Positions 35,262 through 43,156 of a stretch of DNA of 64,000 nucleotides are shown in pieces (positions within the stretch are counted from its first letter, which is position 1; every line of letters starts with the position of its first letter). This DNA is from Hyphomicrobiales bacterium. GTDB lineage: Bacteria > Pseudomonadota > Alphaproteobacteria > Rhizobiales > Xanthobacteraceae. Below the pieces are notes generated by a model. It was given only the letters and a program-made list of their open reading frames with translations, was not told where the DNA came from and did no database searches. Where the stretch lies: assembly GCA_021730985.1 (NCBI GenBank), contig JAKFYI010000046.1, positions 1 through 64,000 of the forward strand, read 5' to 3'. A program made the translations under genes and the position numbers.

Positions 35262-35511
35262 CCTCGCTCAGCCGGCGCTCACGCCCGTTCAAGCGTTCGT
35301 GACCGGCCGTTGGAACTTTCCCCGGCCTTCCTACGTTGAAGCAACGAAACCGCAGTCGCGTAGGATCGGCGCCGCGCCCCCAATTGGGGCAGGAACGATG
35401 TCCTATGCCCTGCAGCCACCCAACAGAAAGCCGCCGCCGAAACCGCCGACAGGGTTTGAACCTTTCACAGGCCCGGCGCGACCAACTGGAAAGCCTTTGC
35501 GGGAGTCCGTC

Positions 35512-35724
35512 ATGAACAACAGCTCTTTGCATACCGCCGATCGCCTCACCCACCTCAAAATCGTGGTGGTGTCGCTGATTGCCGGCATCGCCGTGGTCAG
35601 CGTCGGCATCCTGGCCCGTCCCAACGTGCCGGATATGAGCACGCAGCTTGAGGCGCGCGCGCCGGTGCTGAAGGCCGGCCAGCCGGTCGTCTGGTCCGCG
35701 TCCGAGACCTCGACCATCCGCTGA
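35512..35724 (+). CDS. Small single-pass membrane protein
   Basis: 70-residue protein with one hydrophobic segment at about residues 14-34 (LKIVVVSLIAGIAVVSVGIL), a short N-terminus MNNSSLHTADRLTH and a polar tail. GGGAG lies 6 bases before ATG 35512; the frame is open upstream to 35299 but without coding character. Similar small proteins with the MNNSSL start are, as I recall, frequent in Bradyrhizobium relatives, with no known role. A very strong terminator follows. Confidence 0.75.
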   Translation: MNNSSLHTADRLTHLKIVVVSLIAGIAVVSVGILARPNVPDMSTQLEARAPVLKAGQPVVWSASETSTIR

Positions 35725-35751
35725 TCCAACCGAGGTTTCACCATCGACTTT

Positions 35752-35781
35752 TCGCGCGCCCGACCGGCGCGCGATTTTTTT
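35752..35781 (+). terminator. Rho-independent terminator
   Basis: TCGCGCGCC / CGACC / GGCGCGCGA followed by seven T. It ends the small membrane gene transcript. Confidence 0.9.
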
Positions 35782-35913
35782 GGCCCATGCGGGGCGACAC
35801 ACGCAGCCGTCATCGTCCGCGACCCGCCTACGCACGAGGCTTCGGCGGGCGAGGTCTGAGTCCGCCGAAGCTTTGGCGAAGCGGAAAGCGGACGATCCAA
35901 TAACCGCCGGTGG

Positions 35914-36000
35914 TTACTGGATGCCCGCTTTCGCGGGCATGACACCCCGAGGAATGCGCACTGCCAAAAACGAAATGCCCGGCTCAAGGCCGGGCATGAC
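35914..36000. repeat. Two palindromic repeats of the GGATGCCC...GGGCATGAC family
   Basis: Unit one at 35914-35943 matches the unit between ftsI and murE almost exactly. Unit two at 35974-36000 (ATGCCCGGC / TCAAG / GCCGGGCAT) is related. Both fill the 240-bp gap between converging genes, which shows nothing else. Confidence 0.7.
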
Positions 36001-36021
36001 GTGGACAGTCTGGAAATCCGC

Positions 36022-36438
36022 TCAGGCCGGCATGTTCCGGACGCGCATCAGGCCGACCGCGTCGAGTTCGGCTTGCTCGCGGGCGGCGGCTTCGGCGCGC
36101 TCGCGCATCTGGTCGCGCTCGTCCAGCAGTTCGACCTTCTTCAGCTCTTCGAAGGCCTCCGACAGCGCGTCCTTGGCGTCGTTGAGCTGACCCTTCAGTT
36201 CGTCGGCCGAGCGCTTGAGGTTCTCGCGGCGCTGGATCGCGGCCTTGGCGTAGGTCGGATACGCAAAATGCGACGGATCGTGGATATTGGCGCGATCCTG
36301 CTCGACCTTGATCTCGCGCTCCAGGTCGTTCGCCATGCGCTCGAACTCGGCGATCATGCCTTCGATCTGCATGGCCTTGCGGCGCTTCTCGTCGACCTGA
36401 AATTTCTTCAGACGGATGAGCGTTTCGCGTGACTTCAT
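36022..36438 (-). CDS. fliJ: Flagellar export chaperone/stalk protein FliJ
   Basis: 138-residue almost entirely alpha-helical coiled-coil protein (MKSRETLIRLKKFQVDEKRR, later KRSADELKGQLNDAKDALSE). It forms the stalk of the FliI ATPase ring in the export apparatus. ATG 36438 with GGGGAG upstream gives the typical start; the frame is open further back to 36510. It follows fliI by 96 bp on the same strand. Low sequence conservation is normal for FliJ, so context is part of the evidence. Confidence 0.87.
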   Translation of the reverse strand: MKSRETLIRLKKFQVDEKRRKAMQIEGMIAEFERMANDLEREIKVEQDRANIHDPSHFAYPTYAKAAIQRRENLKRSADELKGQLNDAKDALSEAFEELKKVELLDERDQMRERAEAAAREQAELDAVGLMRVRNMPA

Positions 36439-36534
36439 CGACTCTTTACTCCCCTGAAGCCGCGAGTGCAGGGCCTGGGCGGCCCGCCGGACAGGCGACT
36501 GCGGTAACAAGGGCGGGATTGTGGCTCGATAACG

Positions 36535-37863
36535 TTAGTTTTCGGTTTCCAACGGCGAAGCCGTCATCAACTGCTCAAGCCTTTGATATCCCTCGGCGAT
36601 GCTGGTCGATTCGTCCTTGGCCTGGCCGAGGAAGGCCTCCAGATGGGGGTGCAGGCGGATCGCCTCGTCCACTTCGGGGGTGGACCCGGGGCGGTAGGCG
36701 CCGAGCCGGATCAGCTCTTCCATGTCCGAGAAGGTCGCCATCACCTGCCGGGTGCGGGCCAGCGTCCCCAGGTAGGCCGGGTCGGCCGCCCGCGGCATGG
36801 TCCGGGAGATCGACTTGAGGATGTTGATCGCGGGATAGCGGCCGCGCTCGGCGATCTGGCGCTCCATGACGATATGGCCGTCAAGGATCGAGCGCACCGC
36901 GTCAGCGATCGGCTCGTTGTGGTCGTCGCCCTCCACCAGCACAGTGAAGATGCCGGTGATGGTGCCGTTGCCGGATCCCGGGCCGGCGCGCTCCAGCAGC
37001 CGCGGCAGCTCCGAGAACACAGTCGGCGTATAGCCTTTGGCGGTCGGCGGTTCACCGGTGGAGAGGCCGATCTCGCGCTGCGCCACGGCAAAGCGCGTCA
37101 CCGAGTCCATCAGCAGCAGCACGTCCTTGCCCTCGTCGCGGAAGTATTCCGAGATCGCGACCGACAGATAGGCCGCCTGGCGGCGCATCAGCGCGGGCTC
37201 GTCCGAGGTCGAAACCACCACCACCGATCGCGCCAGCCCCTCCTCGCCCAGGTCGTCCTGGAGAAACTCCTGCACCTCGCGGCCGCGTTCGCCGATCAGG
37301 CCGATCACCGAGACGTCGGCCTTCACGTAGCGCGCCATCATGGAGAGCAGCACCGACTTGCCGACGCCGGAGCCGGCGAAGATGCCCATGCGCTGGCCAC
37401 GGCAGCAGGTAACGAATGTATTAAGCGCCCGCACCCCGAGATCGAGCGGCGCACCGACTCGCTGGCGGGTGTGAGCGGCGGGCGGCGCGCTGCGGAAAGG
37501 ATAGGGAGCAGGCCCGCCTGGCAGCGGACCTTTGCCGTCGAGCGGTTCGCCCAGCGCGTTGACCACCCGGCCGAGCCAGCCGTTGGACGGCCGCACCGAG
37601 CCCGGCGTGCCCGACACAGTGGCCTTGCAGCCGCGCCGCACGCCTTCCAGCGGCGCGAACGGCATCAGCAGCGCATTGCTGCCGGCGAATCCGACAACCT
37701 CGCAGGGAATGGGCTTGGCGGGCGTTTCGATCACCACGCGGGCGCCGACCGACATGGCGTGAATGGGTCCCGCCACCTCCACCATCAGGCCGCGCACGCC
37801 CACCACGCGGCCGTAGACCTCGACGCCGTCCAGTTCGTTGATCTGTTCGGCCAGTGCCTTCAA
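36535..37863 (-). CDS. fliI: Flagellum-specific ATPase FliI
   Basis: 442-residue F1-beta-like ATPase of the flagellar export apparatus. Walker A is GSGVGKS (164-170), followed by [15 protein letters not shown] and the Walker B region [20 protein letters not shown]. The [20 protein letters not shown] stretch is typical of export ATPases. It is transcribed away from ctrA, with a CtrA-like box about 40 bp before its start, and shares a transcript with fliJ. Confidence 0.96.
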   Translation of the reverse strand: MKALAEQINELDGVEVYGRVVGVRGLMVEVAGPIHAMSVGARVVIETPAKPIPCEVVGFAGSNALLMPFAPLEGVRRGCKATVSGTPGSVRPSNGWLGRVVNALGEPLDGKGPLPGGPAPYPFRSAPPAAHTRQRVGAPLDLGVRALNTFVTCCRGQRMGIFAGSGVGKSVLLSMMARYVKADVSVIGLIGERGREVQEFLQDDLGEEGLARSVVVVSTSDEPALMRRQAAYLSVAISEYFRDEGKDVLLLMDSVTRFAVAQREIGLSTGEPPTAKGYTPTVFSELPRLLERAGPGSGNGTITGIFTVLVEGDDHNEPIADAVRSILDGHIVMERQIAERGRYPAINILKSISRTMPRAADPAYLGTLARTRQVMATFSDMEELIRLGAYRPGSTPEVDEAIRLHPHLEAFLGQAKDESTSIAEGYQRLEQLMTASPLETEN

Positions 37864-37899
37864 GATTGAAGCTCCGCCGGTAACCCTTTTGGGCCGGCA

Positions 37900-37915
37900 T
37901 TAACCGCCTGTTTAC
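37900..37915. promoter_or_regulatory. CtrA-box-like site in the fliI promoter region
   Basis: TTAA-CCGCCTG-TTTAC on the plus strand, one mismatch from TTAA-N7-TTAAC, 37-52 bp upstream of the fliI start in the fliI/ctrA gap. In this orientation the box points toward ctrA, so the target is not certain. Confidence 0.5.
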
Positions 37916-37987
37916 CCGCGTCGTTAATCATTACGTCATTGTCCTTGGGATCAAGGCAGCGACGCGATCCGGCCTTTGGCGGAGATC

Positions 37988-38157
37988 GAGTCTCACGAGT
38001 CGGTTGTTCTCGATTCTTAAAGTGGAACATGAACGGCGCTGTGTCCAAAAAACCACTCTGCGGCAACATCTTAAGTCGATTCGGCCGAATATGGCCAGCG
38101 GCCCGTTGCTTGGCGGAATCAGCTTTTGTTAACCATGTCCCGTTAACGTTCCGAATC
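37988..38157. promoter_or_regulatory. Cluster of six GANTC sites and TTAACC motifs in the ctrA promoter
   Basis: GANTC occurs at 37988, 37997, 38012, 38078, 38116 and 38153. GANTC is the CcrM methylation site. TTAACCATG at 38129 and CGTTAACG at 38142 add two CtrA half-site motifs spaced 10 bp apart. In Caulobacter, ctrA transcription is tied to GANTC methylation state and CtrA autoregulation; the same logic is inferred here. Confidence 0.65.
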
Positions 38158-38246
38158 GGATTGTCCCAAGGCGTTTTCAACTGGCGTTTTCGAGGCCGCC
38201 CAAGCGGCGTGCCGAGTTCACCGCAGCGGCGAGGAAGGGGACTGGC

Positions 38247-38948
38247 ATGCGCGTTCTATTGATCGAGGACGATAGCGCCACCGCGCAATCGATTGAGCTG
38301 ATGCTCAAGTCCGAGAGCTTTAACGTCTACACGACGGATCTCGGGGAAGAGGGTGTCGATCTCGGCAAACTCTACGACTACGACATCATCCTGCTCGACC
38401 TGAACCTGCCGGACATGTCCGGCTTCGAGGTTCTGCGGTCGCTGCGGGTCTCCAAGGTCAAGACTCCGATCCTGATCCTGTCCGGCCTGGCCGGCACCGA
38501 GGACAAGGTGAAGGGCCTGGGCTTCGGCGCCGACGACTACATGACCAAGCCGTTCCACAAGGACGAGCTGGTGGCGCGCATCCACGCGATCGTGCGCCGC
38601 TCCAAGGGTCATGCCCAGTCGGTCATCAACACCGGCGACCTCACCGTGAACCTCGACCAGAAGACGGTCGAGGTCGGCGGCGCCCGCGTGCACCTGACCG
38701 GCAAGGAATACCAGATGCTGGAGCTGCTCTCGCTCCGCAAGGGCACCACCCTCACCAAGGAGATGTTCCTCAATCATCTCTACGGCGGCATGGACGAGCC
38801 CGAGCTCAAGATCATCGACGTGTTCATCTGCAAGCTTCGCAAGAAGCTGGCGAACGCCTCGTCCGGCAAGAACTACATCGAGACGGTGTGGGGCCGCGGC
38901 TATGTGCTGCGCGAGCCCGCCGAAGAAGAGGTCAGAATTCCGGCCTGA
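38247..38948 (+). CDS. ctrA: Cell-cycle response regulator CtrA
   Basis: OmpR-type response regulator (233 aa), the master cell-cycle transcription factor of alphaproteobacteria. The receiver domain has the acidic pocket IEDD, phospho-acceptor D51 (ILLDLNLPD) and the TKPF lysine ([15 protein letters not shown]). The winged-helix domain has [40 protein letters not shown] and [13 protein letters not shown] 38247 follows GAGGAAGGGG. The last codons, the stop and the terminator are repeated 137 bp downstream. ChpT, the expected phosphodonor, is encoded 14 kb away. Confidence 0.97.
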   Translation: MRVLLIEDDSATAQSIELMLKSESFNVYTTDLGEEGVDLGKLYDYDIILLDLNLPDMSGFEVLRSLRVSKVKTPILILSGLAGTEDKVKGLGFGADDYMTKPFHKDELVARIHAIVRRSKGHAQSVINTGDLTVNLDQKTVEVGGARVHLTGKEYQMLELLSLRKGTTLTKEMFLNHLYGGMDEPELKIIDVFICKLRKKLANASSGKNYIETVWGRGYVLREPAEEEVRIPA

Positions 38949-38981
38949 CCGACAATTTCGGGCGCGATGGGGAAGAGAAAG

Positions 38982-39006
38982 CCCCGGCCGAAAGGCCGGG
39001 GTTTTT
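38982..39006 (+). terminator. Rho-independent terminator of ctrA, copy 1
   Basis: CCCCGGCC / GAAA / GGCCGGGG plus TTTTT, a perfect stem with a GAAA tetraloop, 33 bp after the ctrA stop. Confidence 0.92.
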
Positions 39007-39118
39007 GTTTTATCGAGATGGCAAGCGAAGCCGCGGCACCGTGCTGCGCGAGCCCGCCGAAGAAGAGGTCAGAATTCCGGCCTGACCGACAATTTCGGGC
39101 GCGATGGGGAAGAGAAAG

Positions 39119-39143
39119 CCCCGGCCGAAAGGCCGGGGTTTTT
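39119..39143 (+). terminator. Rho-independent terminator, duplicated copy 2
   Basis: Identical to the ctrA terminator 137 bp upstream, giving two terminators in series before the next gene. Confidence 0.92.
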
Positions 39144-39298
39144 GTTTGCCTTTTCAGGCCCGGACCCGCCTATCCGCGCTGCCGCCGAGCGCCTAATATT
39201 GCGGGCGACGGCCGCCGCAATCCCGGAGGCCCTCAAGAAACCGCAATCCAGACTTGAGATTTGCGGCAAGATCGAACGCAAACGCCTGGGAGGTTTTA

Positions 39299-39826
39299 AT
39301 GAAAACAAGACTAGCTTTGAGTGCTGCGATCCTTGGGCTCGCCCTGATGCCGCTCAGCGTGGCGCCGGCCAGCGCGAACATCAGCGGCATGACTCAAGGG
39401 GCGATCGCTGCGGATGACATCGACGACTCGGTGATCCAGGTTCAGCGCGGCCGTGGCGGCGGTGCGCGTGGCGCCGGCCGCGCCAACGTGAACCGCGGCA
39501 ATGTGAACCGCGGCAACGTCAACCGGAACGTGAACCGCAACGTCAACGTGAACCGCAACGTTCGCGTCAATCGCAACGTCAACGTCAACCGCGTCGCGGT
39601 CGGCGGCCGTGGCCTCTATCGCGGCGGCGCCGTGTACCGCGGCGGCCCATGGGTTCGCCCGCGCGGCTACTGGTGGCCGGTCGGCGGCGCGATCGCTGCA
39701 GGCGCGGCGCTCGGCATGGTCGCCGCCAGCACGGCCGTCTGGGCCGGCACGCCTCCGGGACCGGGCTATTGCTGGTACTACACCGACCCCACCCAGCAGC
39801 AGGGCTTCTGGGACCAGTGCCAGTAA
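39299..39826 (+). CDS. Exported protein with an Asn-Val-Asn-Arg repeat region
   Basis: 175-residue protein. A signal peptide (MKTRLALSAAILGLALMPLS, cut after PASA) precedes a variable part, then a low-complexity stretch at about residues 57-98 made of NVNRGNVNRGNVNRNVNR and similar units. A Gly/Arg/Tyr-rich part follows, with a hydrophobic segment (GGAIAAGAALGMVAASTAVW) and a Cys-containing end GYCWYYTDPTQQQGFWDQCQ. The C-terminal half resembles small alphaproteobacterial surface proteins of unknown role. GGGAGG lies 5 bases before ATG 39299. Confidence 0.75.
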   Translation: MKTRLALSAAILGLALMPLSVAPASANISGMTQGAIAADDIDDSVIQVQRGRGGGARGAGRANVNRGNVNRGNVNRNVNRNVNVNRNVRVNRNVNVNRVAVGGRGLYRGGAVYRGGPWVRPRGYWWPVGGAIAAGAALGMVAASTAVWAGTPPGPGYCWYYTDPTQQQGFWDQCQ

Positions 39827-39847
39827 CGGCACCGCACGAAAAAAGAA

Positions 39848-39874
39848 AACCCCGCCGCGAGGCGGGGTTTTTGT
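39848..39874 (+). terminator. Rho-independent terminator after the NVNR-repeat gene
   Basis: AACCCCGCC / GCGA / GGCGGGGTT followed by TTTGTTT, 22 bp after the stop. It lies just before the 3' end of the convergent CoA-transferase gene. Confidence 0.88.
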
Positions 39875-39881
39875 TTGAAGC

Positions 39882-41105
39882 CTATCGCCGCCCGTCGAGG
39901 GTCGCCTTGGCGGCGATCATGCCGTCGATCTCGGCTTGGCCGTAGCCAAGCTCGGACAGAATCTCGATGCTCTGGCCGCCGAGGAACGGCGCCGCGGTCT
40001 GCTCGCCGCGGAGCCCCGCGGAGAACGTGTTGGGATTGTTCAGTTCGATTTTCGTCCCCTCGCTCGGATGGTCGATCCGGCGCAGCATGCCGACCTCGGC
40101 GAGATGCTCGTCCTCGATCAGGCTCTCCATGGTGTGAACCTGTCCGGCCGGCACGTCGGACTGCTCGAACAGCTCCAGCCATTCCGCGGTGGTCTTGGCC
40201 TTCAGCCCTTCGCGGCGGATCGAGAAGTATTCCTTCACGTTGGCGTAGCGCGCCTTCACCGAGTTGAACTTCGGATCGGTCTTCAGCTCCGGCCGGCCGA
40301 TTGCATCGAACAAAGCAAACGCCTGGCCGTCGGTGTTGGCGGAGACCGCGATCCAGCCGTCCTTGGTGGCGATCGGCTGCGCCAGCGGATCGAGCACGCG
40401 GCGGTCGCCCCAGTCGCCGAGCGGCGGCACGAACGACAGGTCGCCGAGATGCTCGACCATCACGAAGGTCGCCGCATTCTCGAACATCGGCACCTCGATC
40501 GCCTGCGCCTCACCGGTCCGCTCGCGGTGGAACAGCGCCGCGAGAATGCACTGCGTCGCGATCAGCCCGACCGCGTGATCCATCATCACCATCGGCACGA
40601 ATTTCGGCTCGCCGAAGACGCGCGCGTTGCAGGCGGCGACGCCCGACATGCCCTGGATGATCGAGTCGTAGGCGGGCCGGTCGCGGTAGCGGCCGCGCTG
40701 GCCGAAGCCCATCAGGTTGCAGACCACGAGCTTCTTGTGCTTGTCGCGCAGCGCCTGCGCGCCGAGCCCGAGCCGCTCCAGCGCCGCAGGCCGGATGTTC
40801 GCGATGAACACATCCGCGGTGGCGAGCAGCTTGTGCAGCACCTCGAGCGCCTGATCCTGCTTGAGATCGAGCACAATCGAGCGCTTGTTGCGGTTGAAGT
40901 GCGTGAACTTGCCGGACAGTTGCCCGCTCTTGGAGCGGCCGCCGAGCGTGCGCAGCAGATCGCCGCCCGGCGCCTCGACCTTGATGACCTCGGCGCCGTA
41001 GTCGGCGAGAAACAACGTCGCGGTCGGGCCGACCACCACGGTGGTGAGATCGACCACGCGAATACCCGCCAGCGGACCTCCGCTCATTTTACGACTCTCT
41101 GACAT
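39882..41105 (-). CDS. Class III (CaiB/BaiF) CoA-transferase
   Basis: 407-residue enzyme expected to move CoA between acyl-CoA and a carboxylate in the cytoplasm. The N-terminus LAGIRVVDLTTVVVGPTATL, the stretch ADYGAEVIKVEAPGGDLLRT and FTHFNRNKRSIVLDLK are family hallmarks. The catalytic Asp is probably the one in MMDHAVGLIA. ATG 41105 overlaps the stop of the hydratase gene by one base (TAATG), so the two are co-translated. Next to a MaoC-type hydratase and a CitE-type lyase it is likely to activate a C5 dicarboxylate. Confidence 0.88.
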   Translation of the reverse strand: MSESRKMSGGPLAGIRVVDLTTVVVGPTATLFLADYGAEVIKVEAPGGDLLRTLGGRSKSGQLSGKFTHFNRNKRSIVLDLKQDQALEVLHKLLATADVFIANIRPAALERLGLGAQALRDKHKKLVVCNLMGFGQRGRYRDRPAYDSIIQGMSGVAACNARVFGEPKFVPMVMMDHAVGLIATQCILAALFHRERTGEAQAIEVPMFENAATFVMVEHLGDLSFVPPLGDWGDRRVLDPLAQPIATKDGWIAVSANTDGQAFALFDAIGRPELKTDPKFNSVKARYANVKEYFSIRREGLKAKTTAEWLELFEQSDVPAGQVHTMESLIEDEHLAEVGMLRRIDHPSEGTKIELNNPNTFSAGLRGEQTAAPFLGGQSIEILSELGYGQAEIDGMIAAKATLDGRR

Positions 41106-42016
41106 TATCTCTTGAACGCAACGTTGACGCGATAGTGCACGCCGCCGTCGGCGGCGGCGGCCCAGGTCTCCGCGACGTCGCCCGCGATGCGGGTGTTGAG
41201 CGTGATCGGCTGGCCGATGAACAGCGGCGCCATCGCGCGGGCGTCGTAGCCCACGATCGCGCCCGGCAGATGCGGCCGCGCCGTCTCGACCAGCATCAGC
41301 CCGGTCAGCCCGCCGTTCACCACCAGCGCCGGATAGCCCTCCTGCTCGCGCGCGTACGGCAGATCGTAGTGGATGCGGTGCGCGTTGTAGGTCAGCGCCG
41401 AATAGCGGAACAGCACCGCCGTGTCCGGCGACCAGGCCTTCGACCACTCCGGTTTCTCGGTGGCGGGCTGGCCCTTGGCCTGCTGCGCGGGCGTGCCGCC
41501 GGCTGCTTCCGCCACCGCCTCGCGGTAGACCAGGTCCTGCTCCTCGGTCACCGCGACGCCCGCGCCCGCGCTCAGTTCGTGCACCACCGTGACCAGCGTA
41601 AACGAGCCGGTGCGGCCGCTCTTCGGCTCGACCTGACGGATGGTTGAGACGCGCTCGATCAGATCGCCGACCTTGAGCGGCTTGTGAAACTTCACCCGGC
41701 GGCCCGCGAACATGCGCCGCGTGTTGTGCAGCGGCGGCATCAGGTCGTCGCCGCCCGTGAGCGGATGGCCGTCGGGACCGATGCGCCCCTGCAACGCAGT
41801 GGGCCCGAACAGGATCGCGTACCAGCTCTCCGGCACTTCGCTGCCGCGCCGGAACCGGGCGGGGTCCTGGTCGAGCATGGCGGCGAGCCTGCGCACCTGG
41901 CCGAGGCCGAGTTCGTCGTCCTCCTTGCGCTGACGGCCGAGCCAATCCTTGATCGATGTTGTCTGGTTCACGAGCGTTTCCCAAAGCGAGTTTGAACGTG
42001 GCGTTTGTTTCGCCAT
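41105..42016 (-). CDS. MaoC/HTD2-like acyl-CoA hydratase (itaconyl/mesaconyl-CoA hydratase type)
   Basis: 303-residue double hot-dog protein with an N-terminal FAS1-like dehydratase domain. In the C-terminal half the conserved RYSALTYNAHRIHYDLPYAR motif carries the hydratase His and Asp. The following VVHGPL segment of relatives reads LVVNGGLTG here. Members hydrate branched enoyl-CoAs; itaconyl-CoA hydratase and mesaconyl-C4-CoA hydratase are the closest known activities. It is co-translated with the CoA-transferase and divergent from the CitE-like gene. Confidence 0.8.
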   Translation of the reverse strand: MAKQTPRSNSLWETLVNQTTSIKDWLGRQRKEDDELGLGQVRRLAAMLDQDPARFRRGSEVPESWYAILFGPTALQGRIGPDGHPLTGGDDLMPPLHNTRRMFAGRRVKFHKPLKVGDLIERVSTIRQVEPKSGRTGSFTLVTVVHELSAGAGVAVTEEQDLVYREAVAEAAGGTPAQQAKGQPATEKPEWSKAWSPDTAVLFRYSALTYNAHRIHYDLPYAREQEGYPALVVNGGLTGLMLVETARPHLPGAIVGYDARAMAPLFIGQPITLNTRIAGDVAETWAAAADGGVHYRVNVAFKR

Positions 42017-42082
42017 TCATGGCAGTGTAAGCCGGAAATACAAGAGGCCGCACGCAGCGGCTGCGTTTCGTGAGGATGTCCC

Positions 42083-42916
42083 GTGATCCGTTCCCTGCTC
42101 TACGTCCCCGCCAGTTCCGAGCGCTTCGTCGCCAAGGCCGCCGAGCGCGGCGCCGACGCCATCGTGCTCGATCTCGAGGACGCGGTTGCGCCCACCGAGA
42201 AGGTGGCGGCGCGCAACAACCTCATCCAGACCGTGCCCGCGGTCGGCAAAAACGGCGCCGTCGTGTTCGTCCGCATCAACTCCGAGCCGGAGCGCCAGCG
42301 CGCCGACGCCGAGGCCGCGGTGAAGGCCGGCGCGTTCGGCATTCTGGTCACCAAGGCGCGCGATCCCAAGGCGCTGCGCGAGATCGGAAGCTGGCTGGAG
42401 CCGCTGGAAAAGGGCCGCAAGCCCACGGTGCTGGTGCCGATGATCGAGGACCCGGGCGCCGTGCTCGATGCACGCGCCATCGCCACCGCATCGCCGCGCG
42501 TGTTCGCGCTGCTCACCGGCGGCGAGGATCTCGCCACCGCGCTGGGCGGCGATCCGACGCCCGAGGTGCTGACCGTTCCCAAGCTGCTGGTGCACTATGC
42601 CGCCAAGGCGGCCGGCGTTCTGTCATGGGGACTGCTGCGAACCGTCGCCGACTACAGCGACCTCGCTGCGATCGAGAAATCCGTGAGGGAAGCGCGCGCC
42701 CACGGCATCGACGGCGCGACCTGCGTGCATCCCGCCATCATCCCGATCCTCAACAAGGGATTCTCGGCGTCCGCGGAAGAGCTCGATCACGCGCGGCGGC
42801 TGGTGGAGGCCTATGACAAGGCGCACGCCAGCGGGCTGGGAGCGGTGGAGTTCGAAGGCAAGATGATCGACGAGCCGGTGGCACAGCGCGCAAGGGCGCT
42901 GCTCAAGCGCGGTTGA
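42083..42916 (+). CDS. HpcH/HpaI (CitE-like) CoA-ester lyase
   Basis: 277-residue TIM-barrel lyase of the CitE-like family that includes citramalyl-CoA, malyl-CoA and citryl-CoA lyases. The N-terminus RSLLYVPASSERFVAKAAER, the acidic DLEDAV site and VFVRIN are diagnostic. The usual MIET segment reads MIEDPGAV, and CVHPAII closes the family pattern. It is divergently arranged with the hydratase/CoA-transferase pair across 66 bp, which suggests one pathway ending in pyruvate plus acetyl-CoA (if the substrate is citramalyl-CoA) or a similar cleavage. Confidence 0.88.
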   Translation: MIRSLLYVPASSERFVAKAAERGADAIVLDLEDAVAPTEKVAARNNLIQTVPAVGKNGAVVFVRINSEPERQRADAEAAVKAGAFGILVTKARDPKALREIGSWLEPLEKGRKPTVLVPMIEDPGAVLDARAIATASPRVFALLTGGEDLATALGGDPTPEVLTVPKLLVHYAAKAAGVLSWGLLRTVADYSDLAAIEKSVREARAHGIDGATCVHPAIIPILNKGFSASAEELDHARRLVEAYDKAHASGLGAVEFEGKMIDEPVAQRARALLKRG

Positions 42917-42919
42917 ACA

Positions 42920-43003
42920 CTATTTTCGGCGCGGGTTCGCGGCATCCATCATCAGCGACACGGTCGCGGAAAAGATCACAAGCGGCAGATAGAGCAGCGG
43001 CAT
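42920..43003 (-). CDS. 27-residue putative membrane micropeptide
   Basis: ATG 43003 is preceded by a perfect GGAGG (43009-43013) with a 5-base spacer. It reads MPLLYLPLVIFSATVSLMMD plus AANPRRK, one hydrophobic helix with a basic tail, and ends at 42920. The same frame is open upstream to an ATG at 43138, giving a 72-residue two-helix protein, but that start has no ribosome binding site. The strong ribosome binding site favours the short form. It faces the end of the CitE-like gene. Confidence 0.55.
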   Translation of the reverse strand: MPLLYLPLVIFSATVSLMMDAANPRRK

Positions 43004-43156
43004 GGCAACCTCCGTATCCCACTCGCGCGGAGATAACGCGCTACGCCGAAATTGGTTCTGCCCGCCAGGTGAGCGAAATCGCGTCAGCGCCCCAAAAAAA
43101 AGAGCACTCAAGGCCACGGCTGCTAAGGCTAGCAGCATGGATACAGGCAGCCCGGA

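Larger units (their letters stand above)
38893..39147 (+). repeat. Tandem duplication of the ctrA 3' end and terminator
   Basis: Bases 38904-39010 and 39041-39147 are identical over 107 bp (offset 137). The preceding GCCGCGGC is also shared (38893 and 39030), with three different bases between. Each copy contains the last 14 codons of ctrA ([14 protein letters not shown]), its stop and a full terminator. Only about 20 bp separate the copies. The second copy of the codons has no start of its own and is a duplicated tail, not a gene. Confidence 0.95.

Noticed and set aside
37860..38180. 106-codon minus-strand frame in the ctrA promoter region
   Set aside because: It covers the GANTC- and TTAAC-rich regulatory region and has no motif or ribosome binding site.
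39041..39085. Second ctrA-like coding remnant as a separate gene or pseudogene
   Set aside because: It has only the last 14 codons and no start or ribosome binding site. It is explained fully by the tandem duplication.
39470..39600. Possible CRISPR-like direct repeats
   Set aside because: The repeated units are 12-18 bp, in frame, and encode the NVNR ladder of an exported protein. There are no spacers and no cas genes. No CRISPR array is seen anywhere in the window.
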